A DNA stretch of 64,000 nucleotides from Marisalimonas sp016777705 (GTDB lineage Bacteria; Pseudomonadota; Alphaproteobacteria; Puniceispirillales; Marisalimonadaceae), in the NCBI RefSeq assembly GCF_047717795.1, contig NZ_CP159808.1, positions 2,046,001 to 2,110,000 of the forward strand, in the 5' to 3' direction. Made by a program: the position numbers and the translations under genes. Shown piece by piece: positions 9,301 through 18,182 of this stretch (position 1 is the stretch's first letter; the number at the start of each line of letters is the position of its first letter). A model generated the notes under the pieces. The model had not been told where the DNA came from. It did not search any database and worked only from the letters and a program-made list of their open reading frames with translations.

Positions 9301-10245
9301 TTGTCTATAAAACTTATAGAAGCTAAAAATTTAAAAAAATCTTTTGGAGATTTTGTTGCTGTTGACAATATTAATTTAAACATTGAAAGAGGAGAAGTTG
9401 TTGGGTTTTTAGGACCTAACGGAGCCGGAAAATCAACAACAATGAAAATGTTAACCGGTTTTCTAGAACCTGATGGAGGCGAAGTTTTTATTGAAGGTAT
9501 AGATTTAAAATCTAAACCTTTAGAAGCAAAACGATCTATTGGTTATCTTCCAGAAGGAGCTCCATCATATTCGGATATGGAAGTTTCAGAGTTTTTATCC
9601 TTTGTAGGCAAAATGAGAGGATTGAATAACAATGGGTTGTTAAATACACGATTATCAGACATGGCTGAACAAATAAATTTAAAAGAGGTGTGGCATAAGC
9701 CAATTGAGACTTTGTCTAAAGGCTTTAAAAGAAGAGTTGGTATAGCACAAGCTCTTATACACGACCCTGACATTCTTATCTTAGATGAGCCAACTGATGG
9801 ATTAGATCCAAATCAAAAATACGAAATGAGAGATTTAATAAAAAAAATTTCTACTAATAAAGGAATAGTTATATCAACACATATATTAGAAGAAGTTGAA
9901 GCTGTATGTTCTCGGACTGTAATAATAGCAAACGGGCAACTTCTTGCGAACGAAACACCTGATAACTTAGGAAAACAATTTAATAAAAAAAATATGTTCT
10001 CATTGAAAGTTGTTAATAAACTCAACAAAACCCAAATCAAAGACATAAAGTCTTCACTTGATTACAAAAAAGTAACAGTTAAGAATTTGAATATCACTGA
10101 CACTTTAATATTAATTGAAGATGAAGAAGAAAATATTAATCTTAATAAAATAATGACACAGTTAAAAAAATATAAACTTGATATAAATGAAGCTACTTTT
10201 ATAAAACCTAGCTTAGATGATATTTTTAGAAAAATAACTCAATAA
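9301..10245 (+). CDS. ABC transporter ATP-binding protein (GldA-like)
   Basis: ATPase subunit of an ABC-2 type exporter, 314 residues. Walker A GPNGAGKST lies at 38-46, the signature loop is LSKGFKRRVG, and Walker B/D-loop is LILDEPTDGLD. The C-terminal 90 residues form the extra domain seen in GldA/CcmA-like ATPases. The start is a TTG at 9301 preceded by AAGGA. It begins a four-gene unit with the permease, a GldG-like protein and a DUF4340 protein, so it most likely energises that complex. Confidence 0.9.
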   Translation: MSIKLIEAKNLKKSFGDFVAVDNINLNIERGEVVGFLGPNGAGKSTTMKMLTGFLEPDGGEVFIEGIDLKSKPLEAKRSIGYLPEGAPSYSDMEVSEFLSFVGKMRGLNNNGLLNTRLSDMAEQINLKEVWHKPIETLSKGFKRRVGIAQALIHDPDILILDEPTDGLDPNQKYEMRDLIKKISTNKGIVISTHILEEVEAVCSRTVIIANGQLLANETPDNLGKQFNKKNMFSLKVVNKLNKTQIKDIKSSLDYKKVTVKNLNITDTLILIEDEEENINLNKIMTQLKKYKLDINEATFIKPSLDDIFRKITQ

Positions 10246-10281
10246 AAATAGATTAACTACCAACATATTTGGATATTAAAG

Positions 10282-11028
10282 ATGAACGCATATTTAAATA
10301 AAACTTTTATAATTTTTGATAGAGAGTTGAGAGGCTATTTCAGAACACCTCTTGCATCAATTTTTTTACTTGTTTTTTTAGCTCTTTCTTCAGGAATGAC
10401 CTTTTTTCTAGGTCGATTTTTTGAGCGCGACCAAGCTGATTTAACAGCTTTTTTTGCTTGGCACCCTTGGTTATTTTTAATTTTAATGCCTGCAATTGGA
10501 ATGCGGCTATGGGCTGAAGAAAGACGTTCTGGCACTATAGAACTACTAATGACACTACCTGTAACAAATTCTCAACTAGTTGTAGGTAAATTTTTTGCTA
10601 GCTGGGTATTTACACTCATCGCACTTTTACTTTCTACTCCTATTTGGATTACTGTAAATTATTTAGGAAACCCAGATAATAGCGTTATTTTTATATCATA
10701 TTTAACTAGTTGGTTAATGGCTGGAGCTTTCTTAGCTTTAACTTCTTGTCTTTCAACTCTTACAAAAAACCAAGTTATTGCTTTTATTATTTCATCCATA
10801 AGTGGGTTTATATTAATTATGGCTGGCTTTAGTCTGGTTTTATCCTCTGTTAGATCTTGGGCACCAATTTGGATTACAGAAACAATTGGATCAATGTCTT
10901 TCTTATCTCACTTTAGTAGAGTTCAAATGGGAGTTTTTGATTTATCAACTTTAATATTTTTTGTTTCAATGATTATTTTGTGCCTTTGGATAAATATTCA
11001 ACTTGTTCAAATAAAAAAAGCAGATTGA
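10282..11028 (+). CDS. ABC-2 type permease (GldF-like)
   Basis: A 248-residue membrane protein with about six hydrophobic helices and the ABC-2 permease motif region around MRLWAEERRSGTIELL, which contacts the ATPase. Length and order match GldF, the membrane subunit paired with GldA and GldG in Bacteroidetes gliding/type IX-associated systems, and also with the unnamed version common in alpha- and gammaproteobacteria. It lies 36 bp after the ATPase gene and 7 bp before the GldG-like gene. The cargo is unknown. Confidence 0.85.
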   Translation: MNAYLNKTFIIFDRELRGYFRTPLASIFLLVFLALSSGMTFFLGRFFERDQADLTAFFAWHPWLFLILMPAIGMRLWAEERRSGTIELLMTLPVTNSQLVVGKFFASWVFTLIALLLSTPIWITVNYLGNPDNSVIFISYLTSWLMAGAFLALTSCLSTLTKNQVIAFIISSISGFILIMAGFSLVLSSVRSWAPIWITETIGSMSFLSHFSRVQMGVFDLSTLIFFVSMIILCLWINIQLVQIKKAD

Positions 11029-11035
11029 GGATATA

Positions 11036-12862
11036 ATGAATTCATTTAAAAACATAAAACCTAGAACGCTTATAAAATTATCTATAGTTTTATCTATACT
11101 CATATTTTTTAGTATCAACATTATAACTAATAATATGCTTGCTTCTTCAAGAATAGATTTTACTGAAAACAAACTATATTCACTATCTGATGGAACTAAA
11201 TCTCTTTTAAAAAACCTAAATGAACCTATTCATATAAGGCTTTTTATTTCAAGTAACTTAGTAAAAGATGTTCCACAACTATCCACCTATGCAAATAGAG
11301 TACAAACTATGCTTAAGACATATAGGAACATCTCAGATGGAAACATTACGCTTGAAATCATTGATCCAAAACCATTTTCAGATGCTGAAGATAGAGCAGT
11401 TGGCATGGGAATTAATTCATTTAACGCTACTGAGATGTCAGATGCTCTCTATTTTGGTTTAGCAGCAACAAACTCTACTACTGGACAAAAGAATATACCT
11501 ATTTTTTCTCCTGAAAGAGAAACTTTTTTAGAATATGATTTATCAAGTTTAATATCTGAATTAAGTCAAATCAATAAACCTGTAATAAGTGTTATAGATA
11601 ATCTTGGGCTTAAAGCCGATAGTAGAATTGGAAAACCAGAACAACAAATCCTTACACAAATGAAACAACTTTTTCAGGTTGAAATGGTTAATGAAAGCGT
11701 CAACACATTAAATAAAGCAACAAAAGTTTTAATGATCATTCATCCAAAATATTTGTCTGATGAAACGCTTTATATGATTGATCAGTGGGTATTAAAGGGC
11801 GGCCCAACCCTTATATTTTTAGATCCTTATGCTGAAACAGAAGTTAGTAGACAGCAAGGTGTTCCTCCAATAAACCCAAGGTCAAATCTAAAAAAGTTAC
11901 TGAATACATGGGGCATAGATTTCGACGACAAAAAAGCTGTTTTAGATGCTGAGTATGGTTTTCGTATTTCAAGAGATATAAATGGGCGCGATATTCAAGT
12001 TACTAACTACCCTTGGTTGAACATAAGAGGAGATGGTTTGAAACAAAATGAAAGTTCCCTCTCCAACCTAAGTACTATAGTAATGACGACTGCTGGCTCG
12101 TTTGTATCAAATAATGAAAAAATAATGTTAGAACCTATTATAACCTCAAGCATAAAATCAGGTTTAGGTGAAGCTCAAAAGGCCGGAAACCCAAAAGGAG
12201 ATCCAAGAGACCTTTTGTCAGACATTAAGGCTAAAGACCAAAAACATATATTATCTGGATGGATAAAATCAGATTTAAAAACATCATTCCAAAACTTTAA
12301 AAAAAGCAACGACACAGAACAATTAATGAAATCTACAAATAAGTCTAATATTTTATTAGTATCCGATGCAGATATGCTTATGGATCGTAATTGGCTTACA
12401 CAAAGAGGAGCTTTTGCAAATAATGGTGACTTTGTTTTAAATGTTGTTGAGAAAATGATAGGGGGAAACATTTTATCTGATTTGAGAGGTAAGGGTACTT
12501 CATGGCGTCCATTTGAAAAAATTATTTCATTAGAGAAAATTGCTGAACAAAAATTCCAACTTCAAGAGCAAATGCTAGCAAAAAAATTAAAAGGTATGGA
12601 AGATAAAATACGAACCTTAACTCAGAATAATCAAAATGAGAGTGATATTCTATCTCCTGAAACCCTAAAGGCAATTGAAGGGTTTAAATCTGAAATGATG
12701 TCAACTAGATCACAATTAAGAACTGTTAAATTTGATTTAAGAAGAGATGTAGAGACTTTAAAAAAATGGATTATTTCTATAAATGTGGCAATTCTTCCAA
12801 TATTTTTTGCAAGTATAGCTCTTTTAATTTCCTTAAAACGAAGAAGAAAAAAATCTTATTAA
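11036..12862 (+). CDS. GldG-like ABC transporter auxiliary protein
   Basis: A 608-residue protein anchored by one hydrophobic helix near each end (about 13-33 and 583-603), with a large periplasmic region between them. The N-terminal part after the first helix has the family look (SRIDFTENKLYSLSDGT), as in ABC-2 auxiliary/GldG proteins. A helical coiled-coil-like segment rich in Lys, Glu and Gln (about 505-575) precedes the second helix. GAGG lies just before the ATG. The operon position between permease and DUF4340 protein supports a role in the same membrane complex. Confidence 0.82.
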   Translation: MNSFKNIKPRTLIKLSIVLSILIFFSINIITNNMLASSRIDFTENKLYSLSDGTKSLLKNLNEPIHIRLFISSNLVKDVPQLSTYANRVQTMLKTYRNISDGNITLEIIDPKPFSDAEDRAVGMGINSFNATEMSDALYFGLAATNSTTGQKNIPIFSPERETFLEYDLSSLISELSQINKPVISVIDNLGLKADSRIGKPEQQILTQMKQLFQVEMVNESVNTLNKATKVLMIIHPKYLSDETLYMIDQWVLKGGPTLIFLDPYAETEVSRQQGVPPINPRSNLKKLLNTWGIDFDDKKAVLDAEYGFRISRDINGRDIQVTNYPWLNIRGDGLKQNESSLSNLSTIVMTTAGSFVSNNEKIMLEPIITSSIKSGLGEAQKAGNPKGDPRDLLSDIKAKDQKHILSGWIKSDLKTSFQNFKKSNDTEQLMKSTNKSNILLVSDADMLMDRNWLTQRGAFANNGDFVLNVVEKMIGGNILSDLRGKGTSWRPFEKIISLEKIAEQKFQLQEQMLAKKLKGMEDKIRTLTQNNQNESDILSPETLKAIEGFKSEMMSTRSQLRTVKFDLRRDVETLKKWIISINVAILPIFFASIALLISLKRRRKKSY

Positions 12863-12882
12863 ATTAAAAACTGGATAATAAC

Positions 12883-13908
12883 ATGACAAAAAAAAGCTTT
12901 TTAAACTTAACTATATTCTCTTTTTTATTAATAATCTTGGCTGCTGTCTCAATAAATTTTAATTCTCAAACATATAACTTTAGTGAAAGAGATAGTGTTT
13001 TTTTAAAAAATTTTACAAAAAATGTTAATGATATTACCCTTATATCAATAAATTCATTTGATAATAATATTGACTTGGTCAAAGATGAAAATAGTTACAT
13101 ATCTACATCTGGTTATCCTCTTAAAAAGGGTATATGGGAAAACTTAATTACAAGCTTATCTCTTCTTACGATCGAAGAAAAGAAGACTAGCGATCCTAAA
13201 AGACATGTAGAATTAAATTTATTATCACCTGAACTAAATAAAAGTGACCTTGAAAGTGAAGGATACGCAACCAAGATCACATTAACAAAAAAAGATGGAT
13301 CAATTTTTTCTTCTATTTTGTTTGGAAAGACAGACCCTAGCGTAGGTGGATTAAGTGGAGGACAATTCGCAAGAATGCCTGATGATAATCAAAGCTTCCT
13401 TCTAAAAGGAGCGATTAGAATGCCTACGAGTAAGTCTGATTGGTTTGAGAGTTTACTCTTTACAATTAACAACAAAGATTTTCTTAGTGCATCGTTATCA
13501 AATAAAACTAAAATTTTCAAGGTCGAAACTGATGAAAAGATATTAAAATTATCTTACCCAAAAAATGTAAACTTTAACGTTGATCAATCAAAACTAACTG
13601 ATATTAGAGAAACTATAAATGGATTTTATTTTTACGATGTAAGAAAATCAAAAACAAAAAACTTTGTAAACTTACCCACATTAACTTTTGAAACAACAAA
13701 TGGTTTAGTTTTATCTTTATATTCAGTGACAAAAGACACAAAAGGGGAAAGTTGGATAAAAATTAATGCAATAGCAAAAAAGGCTGCTGCTAAAAAGATT
13801 GCAGAAGAAATTACTAACAAAACAAAAGGTTTTGAATTTTTAGCTAACGTGAATACCAGTGATATTCTAAGATGGAACCTTAAAAACCTTGCTGCTAAAA
13901 ATAAATAA
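12883..13908 (+). CDS. DUF4340 domain-containing protein
   Basis: A 341-residue protein with one N-terminal hydrophobic helix (about 8-26) and a presumed periplasmic beta-rich domain with the DUF4340 pattern (WFESLLFTINNKDF). DUF4340 genes regularly follow GldG-like genes, so this is the fourth member of the ABC unit starting at 9301. Its ATG is preceded by GGATAA. It ends 5 bp before the convergent acyl-CoA dehydrogenase gene, leaving no room for a separate terminator. Confidence 0.8.
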   Translation: MTKKSFLNLTIFSFLLIILAAVSINFNSQTYNFSERDSVFLKNFTKNVNDITLISINSFDNNIDLVKDENSYISTSGYPLKKGIWENLITSLSLLTIEEKKTSDPKRHVELNLLSPELNKSDLESEGYATKITLTKKDGSIFSSILFGKTDPSVGGLSGGQFARMPDDNQSFLLKGAIRMPTSKSDWFESLLFTINNKDFLSASLSNKTKIFKVETDEKILKLSYPKNVNFNVDQSKLTDIRETINGFYFYDVRKSKTKNFVNLPTLTFETTNGLVLSLYSVTKDTKGESWIKINAIAKKAAAKKIAEEITNKTKGFEFLANVNTSDILRWNLKNLAAKNK

Positions 13909-13913
13909 ATATA

Positions 13914-15116
13914 TTAATAAGATCTTGGCATTCCTAAGACATGTTCTGCTATATAAGAAAGAATTAAATTTGTTGATATAGGAGCTACTTGATATAACCT
14001 AGCTTCTCTAAATTTTCTTTCTACATCATATTCCTCAGCAAAACCAAATCCACCATGTGTTTGTACACAAGCTTCAGCAGCCTCCCATGAAGCATCTGCA
14101 GCTAACAACTTAGCTGTATTAGCTTCTTCTCCTATAGGTTTACCAGCTTCATATAATTTAGCGGCATGATATACCATTAATTCTGCTGCTTTCATATGGG
14201 CATATGCTTTTGCTATTGGAAATTGAATTCCCTGATTCTGACCAATAGCTCTTCCAAAAATATTTCTATCATTTGCGTAATTAGTTGATTTTTTAGTAAA
14301 CCATTTTGCATCACCTATACATTCAGCTGCGATTAATATTCTTTCAGCATTCATACCTGATAAAATATACTTAAAACCTTTATTTTCTTCACCTACAAGG
14401 TTAGATGCTGGAATTCTAAGGTTATCAAAGAAAACTTCTGTGGTAGCATGATTCATCATTGTTCTAATCGGTCTAATTGTTAAACCATTTCCTTTGGCTT
14501 TTCTCATATCCAGAAGAAAAACAGACAAACCATCTGTCTTCTTAGACACTTGATTTAAAGGTTTAGTTCTTGCTAATAGTAACATCAAATCTGAATGTTC
14601 AGCTCTGCTTGTCCAAATTTTTTGACCGTTTATAACATAATCGTCACCATCTCTAACTGCCACAGTTCTTAAACTTGTTGTGTCAGTACCGCTTGTTGGC
14701 TCTGTTACACCAAACGCTTGTAATCTTAAAGTTCCATCGGCAATCTTAGGTAAATACTCCTTTTTTTGTTCATCAGAACCGTGTCTAAGGACTGTTCCCA
14801 TGGTATACATTTGAGCATGGCATGCTGCTGCATTGCAACCTTGATGATGTATTTCCTCTAAAATTACTGATGCTGCAACCATTCCCAAACCAACACCACC
14901 ATATTCCTCAGGTATGAGTGCCCCTAAAAAGCCAGCATCTGTGAGAGCTTTTACAAATTTAGTGGGATAGGCCTGCTCCCTATCTAGTTTACGCCAGTAA
15001 TCACCTTGAAAATCTCCACAAAGTTTAGCAACAGATTCTCTTACTTCTGTTATCATAGAATTTTGTGATTCTAAATTATCTACTTGCATAGTTGTGTCAG
15101 GCATATTGTTCCTCAT
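13914..15116 (-). CDS. acyl-CoA dehydrogenase
   Basis: A flavoenzyme of 400 residues that introduces an alpha-beta double bond into an acyl-CoA and passes electrons to ETF. All three ACAD domains are present: helical N-domain, beta middle domain with FGVTEPTSGTDTTS (flavin contact), and helical C-domain with the CVQTHGGFGFAEEYDVER motif. Chain-length preference cannot be read; the closest style is that of the short/branched-chain and 2-methyl-acyl-CoA members. It stands alone, with 130 bp to the divergent VOC gene. Confidence 0.88.
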   Translation of the reverse strand: MRNNMPDTTMQVDNLESQNSMITEVRESVAKLCGDFQGDYWRKLDREQAYPTKFVKALTDAGFLGALIPEEYGGVGLGMVAASVILEEIHHQGCNAAACHAQMYTMGTVLRHGSDEQKKEYLPKIADGTLRLQAFGVTEPTSGTDTTSLRTVAVRDGDDYVINGQKIWTSRAEHSDLMLLLARTKPLNQVSKKTDGLSVFLLDMRKAKGNGLTIRPIRTMMNHATTEVFFDNLRIPASNLVGEENKGFKYILSGMNAERILIAAECIGDAKWFTKKSTNYANDRNIFGRAIGQNQGIQFPIAKAYAHMKAAELMVYHAAKLYEAGKPIGEEANTAKLLAADASWEAAEACVQTHGGFGFAEEYDVERKFREARLYQVAPISTNLILSYIAEHVLGMPRSY

Positions 15117-15246
15117 AAATTTACATAATACACATAATATAATATAATATATAATATTTTGAATAATATATTATTTGTCTAAGTTAATAATAATTAGTTT
15201 TTATTAACATAAATTTTATTTTCAATAAATACCTTGGAGATTACAA

Positions 15247-15663
15247 ATGAAGTTAGAATTTCACCATATAAATTTTGTTTCTAAACATGTAGATGACATG
15301 AATGATTTTTATAAAAAAATTTTAGAGATGGATAGTATTCCAACTGAACATTTTCCTCGAACCGAAGAGACTTTTGATAGCGGTTACAGCGGAAAAATTA
15401 ATTTTGTAACAGAAGGCAAAATAGAGATGCATTTAGCAGAACGTGATATAAATGTTGCCTTTAAGAACAATCATACTATTAACCCTGTGGATAAAGGACA
15501 TATTGCATTTAGAACTGATGATATAAAGTCATTTATTAATAAACTCAAAAAAGAAAATATTCCATTTTCAGATTATGGAACTACTTTTGCCAAAGAATGG
15601 CATCAGGTTTTTTTTCATGATCCAGAAGGCAATGTTATTGAAGTCCATCAAAATATAAAATAG
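15247..15663 (+). CDS. VOC (glyoxalase/dioxygenase fold) family protein
   Basis: A 138-residue single VOC module. It opens with FHHINFVSKHVDDMNDFY and closes with HDPEGNVIEVHQ, which supply the usual metal ligands His and Glu. Families with this fold include glyoxalase I, fosfomycin-resistance enzymes and methylmalonyl-CoA epimerase; no one function can be chosen. A good ribosome-binding site (GGAG) precedes the ATG. The MFS gene starts 8 bp after its stop, so the two are likely co-transcribed. Confidence 0.8.
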   Translation: MKLEFHHINFVSKHVDDMNDFYKKILEMDSIPTEHFPRTEETFDSGYSGKINFVTEGKIEMHLAERDINVAFKNNHTINPVDKGHIAFRTDDIKSFINKLKKENIPFSDYGTTFAKEWHQVFFHDPEGNVIEVHQNIK

Positions 15664-15671
15664 TTAATTAA

Positions 15672-16898
15672 ATGATAAAACAATGCTTCAAAAATATTGA
15701 TTTTAGAATTTTGTGGGGTGCCGGTTGTATGACAGGTATCGCCCGCGCTATGGAATTTCTAGCCTTAAGTTTATTTGCACTTCAAGAACTGGGGTTACCA
15801 TATTTAGTTACTATAATTTTTGCGGCTAGAATGTTACCCATGAGCCTTTTAGGAATTGTAATTGGGACAATTTCTGAGAGAGTATCTCCAGTTTTGGTAA
15901 TTAAATTCATTTACACTCTTTCTAATATTTCAACTGGTATTGCTATATTACTTGTGTTTACAAATAATTTTAATGTTATCTTTGCTTTTCTACTTGCGTT
16001 TATAAATGGCATTACTTGGGTAGTAGATCTTGCAGTGAGAAGGCGTGTCCTAGCAGATAACATTGATCAAAACCTTTTAAGCTCTTCTCTTGCAATGGAA
16101 ACACTTTCAAATAATGCAACCAGGTTAATTGGTCCTTTATGTGCTGGATCACTCTATGCTTTCGTAGGATTAGCTGGTATTTTTAGTGTCCAATTTTTTA
16201 TGTATATTCTGGCATTAGGATTTATAATAAAGTTTCAAAAGTCAAAAAAGCATAAACTTATATGCCCTAGTGCAAAAATTAAATCCATAATAAAACAACA
16301 TTGGGCTCATGGCCTATTAAAAGAAATATTAAAAACTGGGAAAAATGCCTATAATTTGGCTAGCTTAAGATTAGTATTAATAATTACTTTAATTTTTAAC
16401 ATTTTTGGATTTCCTTTAGTCTCTTTGATACCAGTTCTTGGAAAAGAAAAGTTAATACTATCTGAATTTAATATCGGTGTATTAGCCTCTTCAGAAGGTT
16501 TTGGCGCTCTCATTGGGGCCTTAATAATTGGAAATATATCCCCTCAAAAGCAACTCGCCTCTATTTTTATTGTTGGAGTTACTGGTTTTTTTATAGGTAT
16601 GGTTATGTTTTCATTTTCACCAAGTCTATTGCTTGCTTTTATAAGCCTAACTTTTGGTGGTATTTTCTTATCTGGGTTTAGTACAATGCAAGGTGCTCTA
16701 GTCTATCAAGCATCTACAGCTTCAAAAGGTAATAATTTTGGGGTCTTAGTAACATGTATTGGAACAGCGCCTCTTGGGTTAATGAATTTATCTTGGATTA
16801 TCACTCAAATTCCAGTAGACAAAACTATTCAAATAAATGTATGTTTTGGCTTGTTTTGTATAATAATGACATTACTGTACTTTTTTTATAGAAAGTGA
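15672..16898 (+). CDS. MFS transporter
   Basis: A 408-residue integral membrane protein with about twelve hydrophobic segments, the standard size of a major facilitator. The loop between helices 2 and 3 (RMLPMSLLGIVIGTISERVSP) resembles the family's motif A region, and a basic cytoplasmic loop separates the two halves near residue 200. The substrate is unknown; the style is that of drug or metabolite exporters. It is the last host-like gene before the island that abuts htpG. Confidence 0.83.
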   Translation: MIKQCFKNIDFRILWGAGCMTGIARAMEFLALSLFALQELGLPYLVTIIFAARMLPMSLLGIVIGTISERVSPVLVIKFIYTLSNISTGIAILLVFTNNFNVIFAFLLAFINGITWVVDLAVRRRVLADNIDQNLLSSSLAMETLSNNATRLIGPLCAGSLYAFVGLAGIFSVQFFMYILALGFIIKFQKSKKHKLICPSAKIKSIIKQHWAHGLLKEILKTGKNAYNLASLRLVLIITLIFNIFGFPLVSLIPVLGKEKLILSEFNIGVLASSEGFGALIGALIIGNISPQKQLASIFIVGVTGFFIGMVMFSFSPSLLLAFISLTFGGIFLSGFSTMQGALVYQASTASKGNNFGVLVTCIGTAPLGLMNLSWIITQIPVDKTIQINVCFGLFCIIMTLLYFFYRK

Positions 16899-16947
16899 AT
16901 TTCTGACTTCAAAACTACTTTTACTGTAAACTGCTAATATCTATAAA

Positions 16948-16966
16948 TTCACGTTAAGTGAATTAA
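16948..16966. repeat. inverted repeat after the MFS gene
   Basis: AATTCAC, a five-base loop and GTGAATT form a perfect 7-bp stem 50 bp after the MFS stop. A T-rich stretch with an eight-T run follows only about 10 bases later, so it is a poor intrinsic terminator, though termination of the MFS transcript remains possible. Confidence 0.35.
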
Positions 16967-17039
16967 ATAATTTCTATTTTTTTTAATTATGATACTTTAT
17001 GATCACCTTAAACGTCCAATAATCACATGGTTATACAAA

Positions 17040-17822
17040 ATGAAACAAATGAACGAAATAAACCAAGTACAAGATGATGAAATCGACATTTTTGAGTTGT
17101 TCCAAACGTTATGGGATGGCAAGTGGCTAATCAGTGCGATCGTTGCGATAGCCGTTTTACTTGGCGGTGGTTTTCTTTTGCAGAAAGACGCTAAGTACGA
17201 GTCAAAGTTGATTTTTTCATTAAATACAATCCCTCCCTTTTATAAAAATAATAAGATAAAAACTGATTTCCGAACAAAGTTTTATTCCGTCAGCGTATTT
17301 GAGGAGTGGAAACAGAATAATAGTAATATTTCTATAAAGTTTGAAGATTTTAGTACGAATGTAGTTGTAGATGGTTTCGTATTGTCAAAAAATGAAGGTC
17401 AAATGTTGGCAACATTAGTATCTGAAAAGAGAGGCTATTCGTTTGTACTTGTTAAGTCAAATCAAATTCCTGTATTGGATGATTTTTTTGAGTATGCCTC
17501 TCACATAAACGGATTGCTAAAGAATGAGTATGTTGTTCGTGCTAAAGAGGAACTGAAAATAATTGAAGAACGTTTGAAGGATTTAACTACAGCAGATAAC
17601 AATATTTTAGATATTTTGCTTCCGATTGATAGATATATTATTAGCGCAGAAAAGGGAGCAAACGTACTTGCTATTCAGCGTCCTAAAGCGCCCGAAAAAG
17701 TTTCACCTAATTCCTTCTTTACACTCGCATTGTCTGTAGTTTTAGGTGGAATGGTTGGTGTGTTCTTTATCCTTACTCGCAATACTATAAGGAATCGTAA
17801 AAAGCAGTTGGCTGAAGCGTAA
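17040..17822 (+). CDS. Wzz/chain-length-determinant-like membrane protein
   Basis: Polysaccharide co-polymerases of this family set the length of O-antigen or capsule chains in the inner membrane. The protein starts with an acidic IDIFELFQTLWDGKW segment typical of Wzz N-termini, then a hydrophobic helix, a periplasmic domain of about 175 residues and a second helix preceded by a proline-rich stretch (QRPKAPEKVSP), also typical. I chose the ATG at 17040 because the family motif follows closely; an in-frame ATG at 16989 would add 17 residues. Codon use is richer in GC-ending codons than in the flanking genes, consistent with transfer. No other polysaccharide polymerase genes adjoin it. Confidence 0.75.
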   Translation: MKQMNEINQVQDDEIDIFELFQTLWDGKWLISAIVAIAVLLGGGFLLQKDAKYESKLIFSLNTIPPFYKNNKIKTDFRTKFYSVSVFEEWKQNNSNISIKFEDFSTNVVVDGFVLSKNEGQMLATLVSEKRGYSFVLVKSNQIPVLDDFFEYASHINGLLKNEYVVRAKEELKIIEERLKDLTTADNNILDILLPIDRYIISAEKGANVLAIQRPKAPEKVSPNSFFTLALSVVLGGMVGVFFILTRNTIRNRKKQLAEA

Positions 17823-17928
17823 GAAACCTCTCAATCGCCTTTTCACTAACACATTGATATTACTGAGTTTCAATAGTTCCCTTCGTACGCACAAACGAAT
17901 AGAGCAGTTAGAAACTTGTTAGAAATTG
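17819..17928 (+). repeat. arm-type direct repeats, right side of cassette C
   Basis: GTTAGAAACTT at 17907 and GTTAGAAATTG at 17918 are adjacent 11-mers in direct orientation. A diverged copy, GTAAGAAACCT, starts at 17819 and overlaps the Wzz stop codon. Distances to the core at 17969 are 150, 62 and 51 bp, identical to those at the htpG end of cassette A. Confidence 0.65.
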
Positions 17929-17968
17929 GTCTTAAATTCTATATAAATCAATAATTTATATCATTGCC

Positions 17969-17986
17969 ACTATTGAATGAGAGTAA
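17969..17986. repeat. core repeat R1 (diverged copy of the htpG 3' end)
   Basis: ACTATTGAATGAGAGTAA differs at four positions from the sequence that contains the htpG stop codon at 21436-21453. On the minus strand it would read T-L-I-Q-stop against P-T-Q-stop for htpG. It is interpreted as an attachment-site copy left by integration at the end of htpG. Confidence 0.5.
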
Positions 17987-18025
17987 TTATTTTGGTGTAA
18001 ATAACTGATTTGATCAAATTTATTA

Positions 18026-18097
18026 CTTACACATTACTTTCACGAACGTAAATCAATCGTTGATTTCCTTAGCCTTTTTTCATACAGTTACACAAAT
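18026..18097 (+). repeat. arm-type repeats, left side of cassette B
   Basis: CTTACACATTA at 18026 and CTTTCACGAAC at 18037 are tandem 11-mers. GTTACACAAAT follows at 18087 and is itself followed by an inverted partner TGTGTGACT. They match the GTTNCACA repeats at the other end of cassette B and differ from the GTTAGAAA family. Confidence 0.5.
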
Positions 18098-18182
18098 GTG
18101 TGACTACTGAAACTCGTAGTAACTCAGAGACTAAGATTTGGCACTTAAGAAACAGCAATTTGCAGATGGCGAAACTAAAATA

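Larger units (their letters stand above)
16990..17986. mobile_element. putative cassette C next to htpG (left end not found)
   Basis: The right end is defined by an htpG-3'-end-like core at 17969-17986 with arm-like repeats at 150, 62 and 51 bp to its left, the same spacings as at the true htpG end. It carries a Wzz-like gene. I found no matching core or repeats between the MFS gene and the Wzz gene, so the left end is either degraded or lost, and the given start is only the edge of the host-like DNA. Confidence 0.4.
17823..18182. other. 360-bp non-coding stretch between Wzz-like and methyltransferase genes
   Basis: No convincing gene. It holds the arm repeats and core of the cassette C/B junction, a perfect 8-bp hairpin (ATATAAAT and ATTTATAT, 17941-17961), a second set of repeats of the GTTNCACA type, and a 7-bp inverted repeat AAATCAA/TTGATTT at 18050-18066. 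No clear promoter for the methyltransferase was identified. Confidence 0.6.
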
